Below are positions 45,201 to 56,500 of a stretch of DNA of 64,000 bases, piece after piece. Position 1 is the stretch's first letter; the number at the start of each line of letters is the position of its first letter. A model generated the notes under the pieces. The model worked only from the letters and a program-made list of their open reading frames with translations. It had not been told where the DNA came from and ran no database searches. The position numbers and the translations under genes are program-made. The stretch lies in the NCBI GenBank assembly GCA_007026445.1, contig VDMD01000014.1:434001-498000 (forward strand), in the 5' to 3' direction. The stretch is from Schizophyllum amplum (Eukaryota > Basidiomycota > Agaricomycetes > Agaricales > Schizophyllaceae).

Positions 45201-45381
45201 CCCACACACCCAGGTCGTCGACCACGTCCACTTCCACGTCATCCCCAAGCCCGCCGCGACGGACGAGGCGGGGCTGGTGACCGCCGCCACCGACGCGGGG
45301 CTGGTGATCGGGTGGCCGCAGCAGCAGGTGCCGAAGGAGGAGCTGCAGAAGGCGTATGAGGAGATCAAGGGGCGGCTGTGA
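42295..45381 (+). CDS. HIT-family (Hnt1/HINT-like) nucleotide hydrolase (151 aa) with inflated introns
   Basis: Exons 42295-42311, 42448-42485, 42540-42579, 43113-43171, 43556-43689 and 45214-45381 (152 codons). HIT proteins hydrolyse adenosine phosphoramidates and related nucleotides. The product has CIFCKIIKGEIPSFKLVETE at the start (a CxxC zinc pair at 11-14), FMDISPLATGHALVIPK, NYNILQNNGRIAHQ and the histidine triad HVHFHVIPKP (His100, 102, 104). Length fits the family. The gene spans 3.1 kb because three introns are 533, 384 and 1,524 bp, roughly 10-30 times local norm, and mostly tandem repeats. Correct codon phases across all five introns support the model. Confidence 0.9.
43385..43545. 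repeat. 17-bp minisatellite CTCGCTCATCCTGTCCT in HIT intron 4
   Basis: About nine imperfect copies (variants TTGCCT, TACCCC). Confidence 0.9.
43700..44760. repeat. Several minisatellites filling HIT intron 5
   Basis: Consecutive arrays: CGCATTACTTTCTCTGCACA type (43,700-43,900), GTCCAACGTTCCGTCTGAAC (44,090-44,140, three copies), GGGGCATCCTCTGTCCTGTC (44,245-44,310, three to four copies), a GTTGACCCCCTCCATGCACC type (44,440-44,580) and CCACCGCTCGTCGAATATCA (44,711-44,757, two to three copies). Confidence 0.85.
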
Positions 45382-46578
45382 GGGCGAAAGGAGGAGGGTG
45401 GAGGGAGAGAGGGGGGTAGGTTTGAAGGGTGAGGGAGGGAGAGATGATAGGAGGAAGAGGGTGAGGAAGGAGGGGGGGGAGGAGGAGGGAGAGGGAGAGG
45501 GAGAGGGAGGGAGGCAGGAAGAAGTCGCGAGCAATGGAAGGAAGAAGAGGTTTGGGGGTGTCGGAAACAAACGTGCAACCTATGGCTAAACGTGCTTGTA
45601 ACCAGCGTCACGGTGCGTGTAATTGAATTCCGAGGCGTGCAGGCCGAAACCGGGAGGCTTCAGAAAACCACGAAGGGCGCTAAATGAAATTCATTGTGCA
45701 TTTGTAACCGAAAGAACAGTGGGGGTGTGGCTGTGATGTTGGAGGAGGGTGCGTGTACGGAAGGTCGGGACGATGTTCCGCCGAACGAGTAGGACCGAAG
45801 TGAGGGCTGACGACGATACGCCTGACATGTTGGGCGTCGGGAGATGAGAAGTATCGATGGCAGGGTGCGTACGGCGAGGACAAGGCGCTTGGCGAGTGCG
45901 ATAGCGTCCGAGATGAGCATGAGCAGTGAGCGGGCGGCGGGTGTGACTCATCAGAGGGTTCAAGATATGGCTTTCGCCGCTCTGCGACCGCATCGAAGGC
46001 GCCGGTGCGTCATCGGCTTGGCGGATAATTCGCGTCGCGCGCGCTTGGCGAGCACTGCACCGCGCAGCGTCGAACTCGTTTCCCGTGGGTTCTTCACGTT
46101 CGGAGGTGTAGCGTGGGCGCGCCAAGGTGGTGCACGCCCGCGGACGGGGGAGGGCGCCAAGTGACGCACGCATCGATATCGGACCGGGCAAAGTAGGTTG
46201 CTGTACGGGTTGATTGGCGCGTTGCAAGCTGTGCGTGGGTACGACGGGCCCCGCGTCGCGCAAGCTTTCGCCAAGCTTTCGCGATAGAGCGGTGAGCCAT
46301 GGCTGGCGCGGGGGCGTCGTTCGACGCCGGCGCCGTCGCACGCGCCCGGACAATAAATTTCTTGATTGTCTTCCCCACAACTCGAGCAGGGTCGTCGGCT
46401 GCCATGACCCCGGCTGCGGAGAGGTGGTGACGACGGGCGGCCAATCAGTGACACGCGAGGGATCGCTTCTTTAGTGTTGATGCTAAATGGAGGTAAAAGT
46501 GATCGCCAAGGACGAGGCTTGGCGCGCTTCCGTCGCGCTTTGCCCAGGTCGCAGCAGTTTGTTCTCGTTTGGTTCGCT
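45382..46578. other. Intergenic, about 1.2 kb, starts with a polypurine run
   Basis: 45,385-45,535 is almost entirely A/G on the plus strand (GGAGGGTGGAGGGAGAGAGG type). The rest, to the TDT promoter, holds no supported gene. Confidence 0.6.
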
Positions 46579-46614
46579 CCAATCAGAAGCGGGGGGTCGC
46601 AGGCTGATATAAAG
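46579..46614 (+). promoter_or_regulatory. CCAAT and TATA boxes of the transporter gene
   Basis: CCAAT at 46,579-46,583 and ATATAAAG at 46,607-46,614, about 150 bp upstream of the start codon at 46,762. Confidence 0.6.
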
Positions 46615-46761
46615 CTCGGCCGGGTTTCGTGCAAAATGTTTGCTGGATCAGACCCTTTCCGTCTTCCTTCTCTTCTTCCTCTTTCGAGCCGCCGCTGTCG
46701 GCGCCCTTGTTTCCATTCTTAACCATCGTTGTTGTCGAGTAGACTGTACTGCTAGACGGCC

Positions 46762-48709
46762 ATGCCTGGCGCATCCGAATCACGAGAGACCCTCACCCGC
46801 TACGATGCCTCTGGCTCCGGCTCCGGCGCCCAGCAGGCGCCAGTCAGCACCCTCGCGCGTCGCATACACGGCTGGTCGTGGCAGGCGGTGCGTACACTGG
46901 CCTCACATTCGCACCCCGCCACTCACACACGCGTACACAGTTCCCCATCGGTATGGGCACTGGTGCCGTCTACGTCACGCTCTCCGGCCTCAAGGAACAT
47001 TCGGACGCGCTCACAACCGTCGAGACCATCTTCTTCTTCCTCAACATCATTCTCTTTACCCTCAACTGCACCACCCTCCTCATCCAGGCTATCAGTGCGT
47101 CTCTCGCGTTTCTACTGCACCACGCACACGCTTACCCGCCGCCCCCACAGTCTACCCCAGACAAGCCCTGCGATTGATCAAGGACCCCGTCAAGGGCATC
47201 TTCGTGCCGCTCGTCGTGCGTCCGCCTCGCTGTTCTCCGACGCGTCAGTGGCTCACGCGTCCTGCAGGTCCTCTCATTCGCTACCATCATCATCGGAACA
47301 GTCAACTATGCAGTACCCTCAGGACATGTACACCCAGGGTTCATTTACGCCCTATTCTGGTACGTCCTCCTGGCCTCGGCACCGCAAGCGCCCACTGACC
47401 ACGCTCTCCAGGGTCTACGTTACCTTTGCGCTAGTCACCTGCTTCCCCATGCTCATGATATGGTACAACCAACCGCACGACTTGTCCCATTTCACGCCTG
47501 CCTACGCGTTCCTGGTATGTCCAGGCTCGCCCATACTGCGCGGCGCCTAATTTACTGACTCGTCTATTCTAGGTCTTCCCTATGGTCAGTCTGGTTCTCG
47601 TGCCGCCCATTGCGCCTGCTAACAGCACCCCCAGATGCTTGTCGGCGTAGTCGCCTTCAACGTGTTGAACGTCATGGACCCCAACGACCCAGCTTCGATC
47701 GGCGTCCTGCTGGTCGGCTACTTCTTCCAAGGTGCGTCCGCCGCGCGCTTTTCCACCCGCGCGTTGCCTCCTTTCTGACGCGTCGCAGGTCTTGGCTTCT
47801 TCATGACATTCTTCTACATCTGCATCTACATTATTCGGTGAGTGCCAAGCCAGCGATAGTTGTTAGGTGGGCTGACTGACGCCTTTTCTTTGATGCCAGG
47901 ATCATGACCGTGCGTGCAGTCGCTCTTCCGCTCTGATGGGGGGTGATCGTCCGAGCTAATCACTGTTACTTATACAGACGGGCTTCCTTGAAGGTCACCA
48001 GGCCAATGGAGCCTTCGTGGCGTGCGGCCCGCCGGGCTTTACGGCGCTCGCGCTGATCAACCTGGGAGATCATGCACAGAACATGTACGTCGAGTGTCAT
48101 TTGGATGGGTTGGCGTCGCTGACGATGCATTATAGTCTACTAGCGCACAACCTCGTCTCGCCGATGGCCGGCGAGATCTGGTATGCGACGAGCGTGATGT
48201 CGGCGCTGCTCCTGTACGGGCTGGCGGTCTTCCTGTTCCTGTTCGGCATCCTGCCCTACTGGTTCAAGCTGCACAAGCACCTGAACGAGATCCTCGGCTG
48301 CTGGGCGTTGACGTTCCCGAACGGTGCGTCCACTCTCCTTTTCTTCCCTCCATCCCTCTTTCCTCAACGCCAGGTTATCTGACTGACATACCATTTATCC
48401 CCAGTCGGCTGGATCTCCACCACGCGCGTGCTCGGGGACATCTTCCACGTCAAGGGCCTGTTCGTCGTGCACCTGTTCATGACGGTCGTGATGGCGCTGG
48501 CGTGGGCGGTGCTGTTCACGCTGACGCTCGTGGCGCTGTGGAAGGGGCTCATCTTTTGCTCGAAGCCGGAGGATGTGGTGAAGGATACGATGGCGGCGCC
48601 GCTGGATGAGAAGCATGATCGGCTGGCGTCGCAGGACGGGTTCGCATCGCACGATGGCGGACACGGGCCTGCGTACGGCGGGCATGCGCACGGGCACAAC
48701 ATGGTCTGA
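46762..48709 (+). CDS. TDT-family (Mae1/Ssu1-like) transporter (435 aa)
   Basis: Twelve exons: 46762-46887, 46941-47094, 47151-47215, 47268-47359, 47412-47514, 47573-47584, 47635-47731, 47789-47837, 47900-47909, 47978-48084, 48136-48323 and 48405-48709 (436 codons). About ten hydrophobic segments in an SLAC1/TDT-type arrangement, with a polar N-terminus and a His/Gly-rich C-terminus. Landmarks are FPIGMGTGAVYVTLSG in the first helix, TIIIGTVNYAVPSGHVHPGF, CGPPGFTALALINLGDHAQN and GWISTTRVLGDIF. The family exports or imports dicarboxylates (Mae1) or sulfite (Ssu1) across the plasma membrane; I cannot tell which. Two exons are only 10 and 12 nt. Confidence 0.82.
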
Positions 48710-50540
48710 GGATCCCCGGATCCGACATGCGCGCCGCGGTCCGCGCGCGGCTATGCTGCGTCGCGGTCCGCGCGCGGCTACGCTGCGGTACCTGCGCGGC
48801 TATGCTGCGCCGAGCTGCGCGCGATGACTTGCTCGCTGCTACTCGTCCCTCCCCCCGCACCCGTCTGTACTGCACCTGCTGTCTGTTTTTGCTCTGTTGC
48901 TTTTTGGATCTCCCTCACAACCTGGTTCACATCGCGTCGCCCTTCGCGCACTACCATCACTCGCGCCCATCCATTACCTCGCGCTTGACCCATCACTCTG
49001 GCGCACTCTCATCTATCTCTTTTCCTCCACCGCGCACCACGCATCCCTCGCGCACTACGCACCCCTCGCGCACTACGCATCCCCTCTCGGATTCGCACAC
49101 CTCGCTTCCCGCCCTCGTATATAGCTTCCCGCCTCCGTATAGCTTCCCGCCTCCGTATAGCCTCCCGCCTCCGTATAGCTTCCCGCCTCCGTATAGCCTC
49201 CCGCCCTCGTACATAGATTGCTTCGCTTCCCCTACACTAGATATTTATTGACCATATCACTACGATACCACGCGCTCCTTACTACAGCCTCTGCGTGCCC
49301 ATGTTGGTATGGCCGCTACTGTTACTTGCTACTGCTACTGTGTTAGCCGTCTGCTACTGCTACTGCATTAGCCGACTCACCCCGGCTGACTTGGTCGTTG
49401 GACAATGGCTCTACGCTGCCTTCTTCCTAGTGGCTCTACGCTGTTTTCTTGCCCTCCTACTCTTTCCCCTCCTACTCTTCTTATTCTCCTTGCTTGTGCG
49501 CGGCACCCTCGCCTTACTATAGCGCACCCCGCGGCGGTACACGTCGACCTCGGCGGTACACGTCCACCCTGGTGGTACACTTCCACCGCGGCGGTACACA
49601 CACCTCCACCCCCGCGCGGACCCTCGATTTATTCCATTGTGTATGTTAGATTTGCTATATAGATTTGTCGACGTGGGTGAAGACCACGGACTGCTTGACT
49701 CCTTGAAGACTATGCCTGGCTGCAGTGTACTATGCCACGTGTACGGTCGTGCGTGCGGTACTTACTATCGTGCGTGCGGTGTTTACCGTCGTGCGTGCGG
49801 TGCTTACTATCGTGCGCACGCGTGTGCCTATTGTTTCTTATTTTCCTCGTATATGATGCATTTTCGAGGGCGAAGTGTGGTTCTGGGCGGGGGATGAATC
49901 GATGAAGTTCTGAACGGGGGATGTGGTGAGGTTCGGTGAGTGAGTGACTCGGAAGACGCCTGGACTCTGGAGGGCCCGCACGCCTTTTCGACCGGCGCTC
50001 GGGCTGGGTGGAACGAGTCAGGCTTGCAACTATAGCAGTTCATCGATAGATTGGATTATGTGTGTGCGACACATGGCGTGAGTGCCAGGATGGCGTCCGA
50101 GTGGAGCATGTCAGGGAGGCCAGAGCAAGGGCAAGGGCGCGTGAGGGGGCCAGGCGGGCATTGTGTCCGAATAAGGCAACTCTATAGCCAAAATGAGGAA
50201 CAACGGAGCTTAATGGAAGCAATTGTGGACCCATGTCTTTGGGTCCAGTCCATATCTTTGGGTCCAGTCCGGTCTGTGAACGAAAGCCATTACTAATACA
50301 ATTTTACTTATTTCGTCCCCAAGTTCACGCCGTTGAGGGCTGTCTCGGCTGTTCGCAGTGCGCCTCCTTTCGATTTGAGCCTATGCTGGCCTCGAAGGCG
50401 AGGCCAGTGTATCGAATCCATATCATAATCTGTCTCGACACTTTCAGCGCGTCTCGACGCTTACTACAATGCGCCTCGACGCCTACCTGCGGTGCCGAGG
50501 CTGACCCTCGAGATCCCACTGCTTACACATCGCGGCCACC
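48710..50540. other. Convergent intergenic region rich in short tandem repeats, 1.8 kb
   Basis: Between the 3' ends of the transporter (+) and the oxygenase (-). Contains GC-rich repeats (48,725-48,815), GCGCACTACGCA repeats (49,035-49,085), an 18-bp CGCCTCCGTATAGCTTCC array of about six (49,115-49,205), GGCGGTACAC repeats (49,530-49,610) and a 21-bp GTGCGTGCGGTACTTACTAT array (49,748-49,815). No gene supported. Confidence 0.65.
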
Positions 50541-52462
50541 TCAATGACCGTACGTCGCCTGGAGCCGCGACTGAACGTAGTCTCCGGCGGTGATGACTTC
50601 GTACTTGGCTGGCCGCTCGGCGGAGACACAGCCTGGGATTGGCTGGGGGAGATTCAGACGAGGAGAGGCGTCAGATAACGGTCGTCACGATGTGCAACAT
50701 GACATGACAGACGCACCTCGAGCCGCACGTCGTAGTCTGTGCCGAAGAACAGCGGGATGGCGTATCGGTCGACGCCGTTGCGGTTGATCGCGCGGTGGAC
50801 GGTGGACTTAAAGATGTCGTCTGAGTAGAAGAGTAGTTGTGAAGACATCAGCGTCAAAACAAGCTGACTAATCATGGGCACGCACTGGTCCAGCGGGCGA
50901 ACTGGTCACCTAAGCTGGATAGGATGGATCAGCAACCCATTTATGAGGCTGCACCAACGAATGCAGCACGTACTTGATGACGAGCGTGCCCTCGATGGGC
51001 GGTGCAGATATCCACTGCTTCTCAGAGTTGAGGACTTGTAGGGCCTGATGTTTCGGCTCTTGCCAAAGGATGGTAAAACACTGTACATCGTGGTCAGGTT
51101 AGTTAATGCAGCGCATCTCTCGCGTGCACAACAACGCACCTCCCAGCTGCCGGTTCAGACCCCGAACATTAGTTCCGACATACTCGTCGCTGGAGGAAGA
51201 AGACATAAAGGCTAGGGGAGGGTGGAACTCACTCCGTATGTGCGCCGATGCCCATCACCTTGTTCTCGTCGATCGCGGCGGTCTGCGGTGGGTAGTACAG
51301 CAGACGCATCAGTGCAGCTGAGTTACGGGTCTATACGGGCGTCAACGGCTGTCCAAGAGAAAGAGGGAAAGCCGGAGCAGCCCAATGGCAAGAGCTCTTG
51401 CCTACCTTGTCCTCGAAGAAGTTCTCCTCCAGTCCCAAGGCGAGAGCGAATAGAGGGAACATGCGCCGGCCGACCGACAAGGCGGCATGACTGGCGTTCC
51501 GCGGTATCAGTAGCGCACAGGCGGCTCGGGAAAGCAGAGAGTACGTACTAATACTTCAGAGCACTCTCACGGAATTGCGGAAGCCCGTCGGTGGGCCAGA
51601 CATTTTTCCCGCCGCCGATGATCGTGTTGCCAAGCTCGGAGGCAGTCGAGTTTTCGAGCGCCTCGTAGCCGAACTCAAAGCCCTCCTGAAGGTCGCCGCT
51701 GTTCGAGGGGTCATTGTTGCCACTGAGCAGAGGTGAGTACCCCATGAAGTTGACTTGTTTCTTGTTCTCGAGCTGCAGGGGTGGGTGCCATGAGCGTGAT
51801 TGTCGATTGATGTTTGCATGTAGAGTACTGACCTCCATCTTTTTCTCGATGGGAAGGCCATAGAAGGACTTCATGGCTGCAAGGACATCGGCGAAACAAG
51901 CATCGGGGATGTCGTGATTGCGAACTGCGAGGCCAAATGAGTTAGCGGGTGGGCTGAACGTAAGACTGCAAAAGTAGAGAAAAGAGGCAGGCTGGACGTT
52001 TGGAGCTAGGGGAGAGGGGACGCTTCCGTAAATTAAGTGGACATTTCAGTACATAGCACAGCAATTGAGCCACAGTTGTTCAATTTTATATCAATTAGAC
52101 TAGATACGCACCGTAGAAAAACCCAACGTTGATGCAGGCGTCACGAATCTCGGCCGCGAGCTGACGCCGCAAGGCGGGGTCGGGGCTGGTGGCGTTGGTG
52201 AGGTCTCTAGGTACAGTTGATTGGTCAGTCAGAAACTGTTCAAGCAAAGGTGCGTGGTAAGTAGTAGTTGAAGGAAGGGTGGTTAATAAAGCGAGATTTA
52301 GCGATGTACAGTGACATGATGGGCAGGCAGCCAATAGCCGGCTGATTAGCCATGTGGTAGATACTTCAGGGGAGGTGAAAAGGCGTAGACTCACATGATA
52401 GGAACGCTGTCAAAGGCGGTGCGCGACTGGGCGGCCTGCTCAAGAAGGGACGGTTCACTCAT
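50541..52462 (-). CDS. 2-oxoglutarate/Fe(II)-dependent oxygenase, isopenicillin-N-synthase type (336 aa)
   Basis: Minus strand, eleven exons: 52462-52395, 52206-52112, 51924-51833, 51772-51549, 51490-51406, 51330-51233, 51146-51140, 51080-50974, 50914-50886, 50820-50717 and 50642-50541 (337 codons). Soluble oxygenase of the DIOX_N/2OG-FeII_Oxy type: DACINVGFFY and NHDIP early, EKKQVNFMGYSP-like middle, MGIGAHTDWECFTILWQ carrying the iron ligands His219 and Asp221, the distal His277 in STVHRAINRNG, and Arg287 in RYAIPLFFG. The 2-oxoglutarate-binding motif is usually R-x-S; here it is R-x-A (Ala289). A 7-nt exon is needed to read HTDWECF. Substrate unknown; such enzymes act in secondary metabolism and detoxification. 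Confidence 0.88.
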
Positions 52463-52773
52463 GTTACCAAGGTAGCCCTTGTCGTCGCTGTACTGAGTCC
52501 GCGAACGAAATCAAGAACTGAAACTTTCTCTGAGACGGAATAAATGTCGTGCAGATGTAGTCAGAGGCTTGGAGGGAGAGAGTGGCGTTCAAGGGCAAGC
52601 TGGAAGCGCGCGATAACGTATGCTCTCGCAGTTAGATAACGTGATGAATGTTGGAAGTAGTAAGGTCCGGCGCTTGCCGAAGCGCTTTTTCACCCGTAAT
52701 TTGTAGTACGCAGGGCTTGGCACTTGCCTTATTCAACTTCCCTTTGCTGAAGATCCCTACTTCTACATTGCAA
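52463..52773. promoter_or_regulatory. Divergent promoter region, oxygenase (-) / macrodomain gene (+)
   Basis: 311 bp between the two start codons. No canonical TATA box seen. Confidence 0.4.
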
Positions 52774-53291
52774 ATGCCCTCTCCTACAGCAGCTTCAAAC
52801 GTCATCCATGTCTCTGGAGACCTGTTCTCCGCGCCACGCGGCGCAATTCTCGTCCACGCCTGCAACACGCAGGGCGCATGGGGCAGTGGAATAGCAGCTG
52901 CCTTCAAGAAGCGCTACCCGGAAGAATTCCAAGTGTACAGGACATGCTGCAAGGACCGCGGGGCATCCTTACTGGGGACGTGCTTGCTCATACGAGGCGT
53001 AAACAACTCGGGACACGACATCGCTTGCTTGTTTACGTCGCGCGCGTACGGGAAGAGAAAAGACAGCCCAGAAGAGATCTTGGCGGCGACACGCAACGCG
53101 TTAATGGATTTGGTTGCACAAAAGGAAGATAATAAGGCGCTGCATGGGTGGTGCGTGACCGGGCATGATTCATTAGACGATCTGTTGACTTCAATCGTAG
53201 CCGGTTCAACTCTGGAAGGTTTGCTGTTCCCTGGGAGAGCACAGAGCAGGTTATCCGCGAGCTGGACGTGTCAATGACTATCTACGCGTGA
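52774..53291 (+). CDS. Macrodomain protein, Poa1-type ADP-ribose-1''-phosphate phosphatase (155 aa)
   Basis: Exons 52774-53150 and 53201-53291, with a 50-bp intron (GTGCGT...CGTAG); 156 codons. A single macrodomain: VIHVSGDLFSAPRGAILVHA, CNTQGAWGSGIAAAFKKRYP, a central GVNNSGHDIACLFTSRAYG, and CRFNSGRFAVPWESTEQVI at the end, the NSG-x-F-x-VPW motif typical of the yeast Poa1 group. These enzymes bind ADP-ribose and remove the phosphate left by tRNA splicing, or ADP-ribose from proteins. Without the intron the frame would run on to an unrelated end. The in-frame extension upstream (from 52,648) is less likely to be translated. Confidence 0.88.
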
Positions 53292-53557
53292 ATTTACATT
53301 GTTCGCCCGAGTTGGCCGCGGATCGTGGGTCTCGTGACTGCGTACATGTCCAAACTTCCTTTTTTGGGTTGTGGGACGATTGACATAGAGCGGAGCCGCT
53401 TGTGATCGACTGCACACGGCTTGTCTTTCCCCTTCATGTGGATTGCTCGCTGACCGAGCCGTCTTTGGAGTCAGCGAACTCGCTGGCTCGTACTTCCAAC
53501 CGCTTGCAATCTCTCTATTCGGGTCGACGCGCGCCGTACTAAGTGTCTCTGGAAACC

Positions 53558-56500
53558 ATGTATCGGTCAGCAGCACCGCGGGATCCCGACGACCAGCCCT
53601 ATGTCGCCTTCCTGGACGCGTATCCACACCCTGCGTTTGTTCTGCCAGCGCTCCCCGCTCTCAGCAAGGCCGCGCCGTCCCTCCATCCCGTTTACGCTAA
53701 TCCCGCATTTCGACATCTCGTGCTCGGCACAGTACTCGCGGCAGACGATGCGCCAGGACACGCATTCTTTACGAGCTTCGTCGCGTCGCAGGAGGTGCTA
53801 AGCCTCGGCCTCTGGCTCATTGGTACCGATCCCACCACCGATCTCGAACTTCGCCCACAATGGTTCCCTCCCGGAGCGCAGAATGCACGACTCACGATCA
53901 CGAAAACAGTCATGAATGCATACATCGTTTGCACTACTGTACTCCACACCACGATACCGCAAGTCTTAGACACCGCACCCGCAAGGAGGTTGCCCGGACT
54001 CATTCCGAACTTTCCGGACCGCGATCGCTCCCCTTCAACACCATGCCAGCTGTTCCTCCCAGATGGCGCCTCCAGTGTTGCCATGCTCATGGAGACCTTC
54101 GACTGGGCCTCGTCGCCGTTAGGACCGCGAGAGAAGTGGCCACAGTCTCTTGTCAGCGCACTCGGCCTCTGCATGTCGGCCGCGTTTCCTGTACGTGTTC
54201 GCAGCTCCTTCACACGACGTCCTCTCATCTTCGTAGTCTGCTATTTGCTGGGGACCGGAAAAGCTTCTCATGTACAACGAAGCATAGTACGTCGCCGGCG
54301 TAAGTCAACGGTTCACATCCATTAACAATGGCCTCAGCATCGACACCGCAGGTACCAAGCATCCGCAAATATTCGGACAAGCAGGTGCAGTGGCATGGGC
54401 CGAGCTTTGGGAGAAGATCGGTCCGCTCATGACGGATGTGTACAATGGGGCGACCATTTGGAAGCAGAACGGTGCGTGCGCTGCGTGCCGCGTACTCAAG
54501 GTCTTTTTAAAAATCTCCCAGATCTATTGTTCTTTAACCGACTAGGACCGGATAGGCTGCCGGAGGAAAACTACTATAGTTTTTCGTACCGGCCAATACC
54601 CCAGGAAGACGGGAAGATCGGCGGTCTTCTCAACGACGCCTTCGACACGACAAAGAAAGTGTGCGTGCTTCCCAGTTGCCCTCTGTCATCACGATCTTAG
54701 CCCCTCCCAGCATAAGCGACCGACGAACGAACATGTTACGCGACCTCATTCGCAGCTCCATCATTGTCACGTCCAAGACCCAGTTCGCCGCCTCCATCCT
54801 GCAGATTCTCTCCAAGCCGGAGTACGCATACGACGTACCCTTCGCGGGTCTGTACATGTGTTCCGTAGCCAAACTCGAGCATGCCGATCAGCTCGCGCCG
54901 GCAAGCGCAACGTACACCGCAGCGACTACCATCATCGAGCAAGCGCCCAAACCGACTTCATGCACGCTGGAGCTCGCTGGCACGGTCGGCGTTGCCACGG
55001 GGCATACCGCCTTTCCGGACACAGTGGAGCTCTGGTTGGACAACAAAACCGGCTCAGCACCCTCTTCGCAGTTCGCCTCCGCGCTCACGTCTCAGCTCAC
55101 ATCGCATACCTCGTCACCGATGAACGGCATGACGGTGAACGGGAGCGAGAAGTTCGCGAGGCTGTCGATGCACTCCCCCGCATCGACGGAGTATTCGACA
55201 GACACACGCGGGTCCCAGCGGCGGCGGCGAAGGGCGGACCTGCCGTGGCCTTTCGAGGAGGCCGCGCAACAACGGACACCGATGCTGGTGCCGATTCTCA
55301 ACGAAGCGTTTGTGGAGGGCATCGACCGCCGCGCATGGGGCGACCGCCCGCGGGAAGCGATCGTGATGCCTGTAGGCATTGACGATGATGACACGCCGCG
55401 CGCGATGCTCATTCTGGGTCTGAACACGCGTCGGCCGTACGACGAGAACTACCAGGAGAGTATGGAGTTCATGCGCGTGACGCTGGGCTCGGCGCTACAC
55501 GCGGTTCTCGCGAGAGAGGAGGATAGTATACGAGCAGAGTGAGTCACGAACCTCCTTTTTTCCGGTCAAGATGTGGCTGACACCACCACACCCTTTGCTC
55601 GTCAACGCATTTGCAGGCGCCTTGCAGACCTGGATGCGGCAAAGACAAGCTTCTTCAGTAACGTGTCGCACGAACTGCGAACGCCGTTGACGCTCATCGG
55701 CGGGCCTTTGGACGATTGCGTGGCGAAGCTGCCCGAGGGTAGCGCGCTGCGGTCGTCGCTTCGAATGGCGTCGCGTAACGTCCAGCGGCTCAGCCGCTTG
55801 GTGGACTCGTTGATGGACTTCTCCAAGCTCGCGGCAAGGCGCCTGGAGGGCGCCTTTCGACCCGTCCTGCTCGGTCCATTCGTGGCCGATCTGGCGAGCA
55901 TGTTCAGGGATCCGATTGAGAAGAGCGGGATGCAGTACGATGTGGAGTGCGATCTGAGCCCGGACCAGCCGCTGTGTTATATCGACCCCGAGTTCTGGGA
56001 GAAGATTGTATTCAATCTGATTGGGAATGCGTTCAAGTGTGAGTGGTCTCGCTGTCTGTGGATAGACGCCTTATGTGCCCGCCAGACACAATGTCTGGCA
56101 CGATTACCATTCGCGTCTCGTTCGACGCTACACAGGCGACATTCTCCGTACAAGACACCGGTATCGGAATCCCTGCTGCAGGTGAAAATATTTATGAGGC
56201 AGAAGTCTAGATCCAGATACTGAACACAGCTTCTCAATAGACATGGAGAAAATATTCAACCGCTTTCATCGTGTGCAATGCGTCAGCAGGAGCTTTGAGG
56301 GCACGGGTATCGGCCTCTCCCTCACCAAAGAGCTTGTGCATCTGCATGGTGGCGAGCTGACGGTGGAATCCCACGATGACTCTCATGACGATCACGGCAG
56401 CACCTTCGCAGTATCCCTACCTCTCGGCAAAGGTGAGCATAAACTCGAAGGCAGCTAATCTATCTACTCACACTGCCATCTTGTCTGTCCCTTTTGTTAT

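Noticed and set aside
52648..52773. N-terminal extension of the macrodomain protein
   Set aside because: Not part of the family; the ATG at 52,774 starts right before the conserved domain and lies in a better promoter distance.
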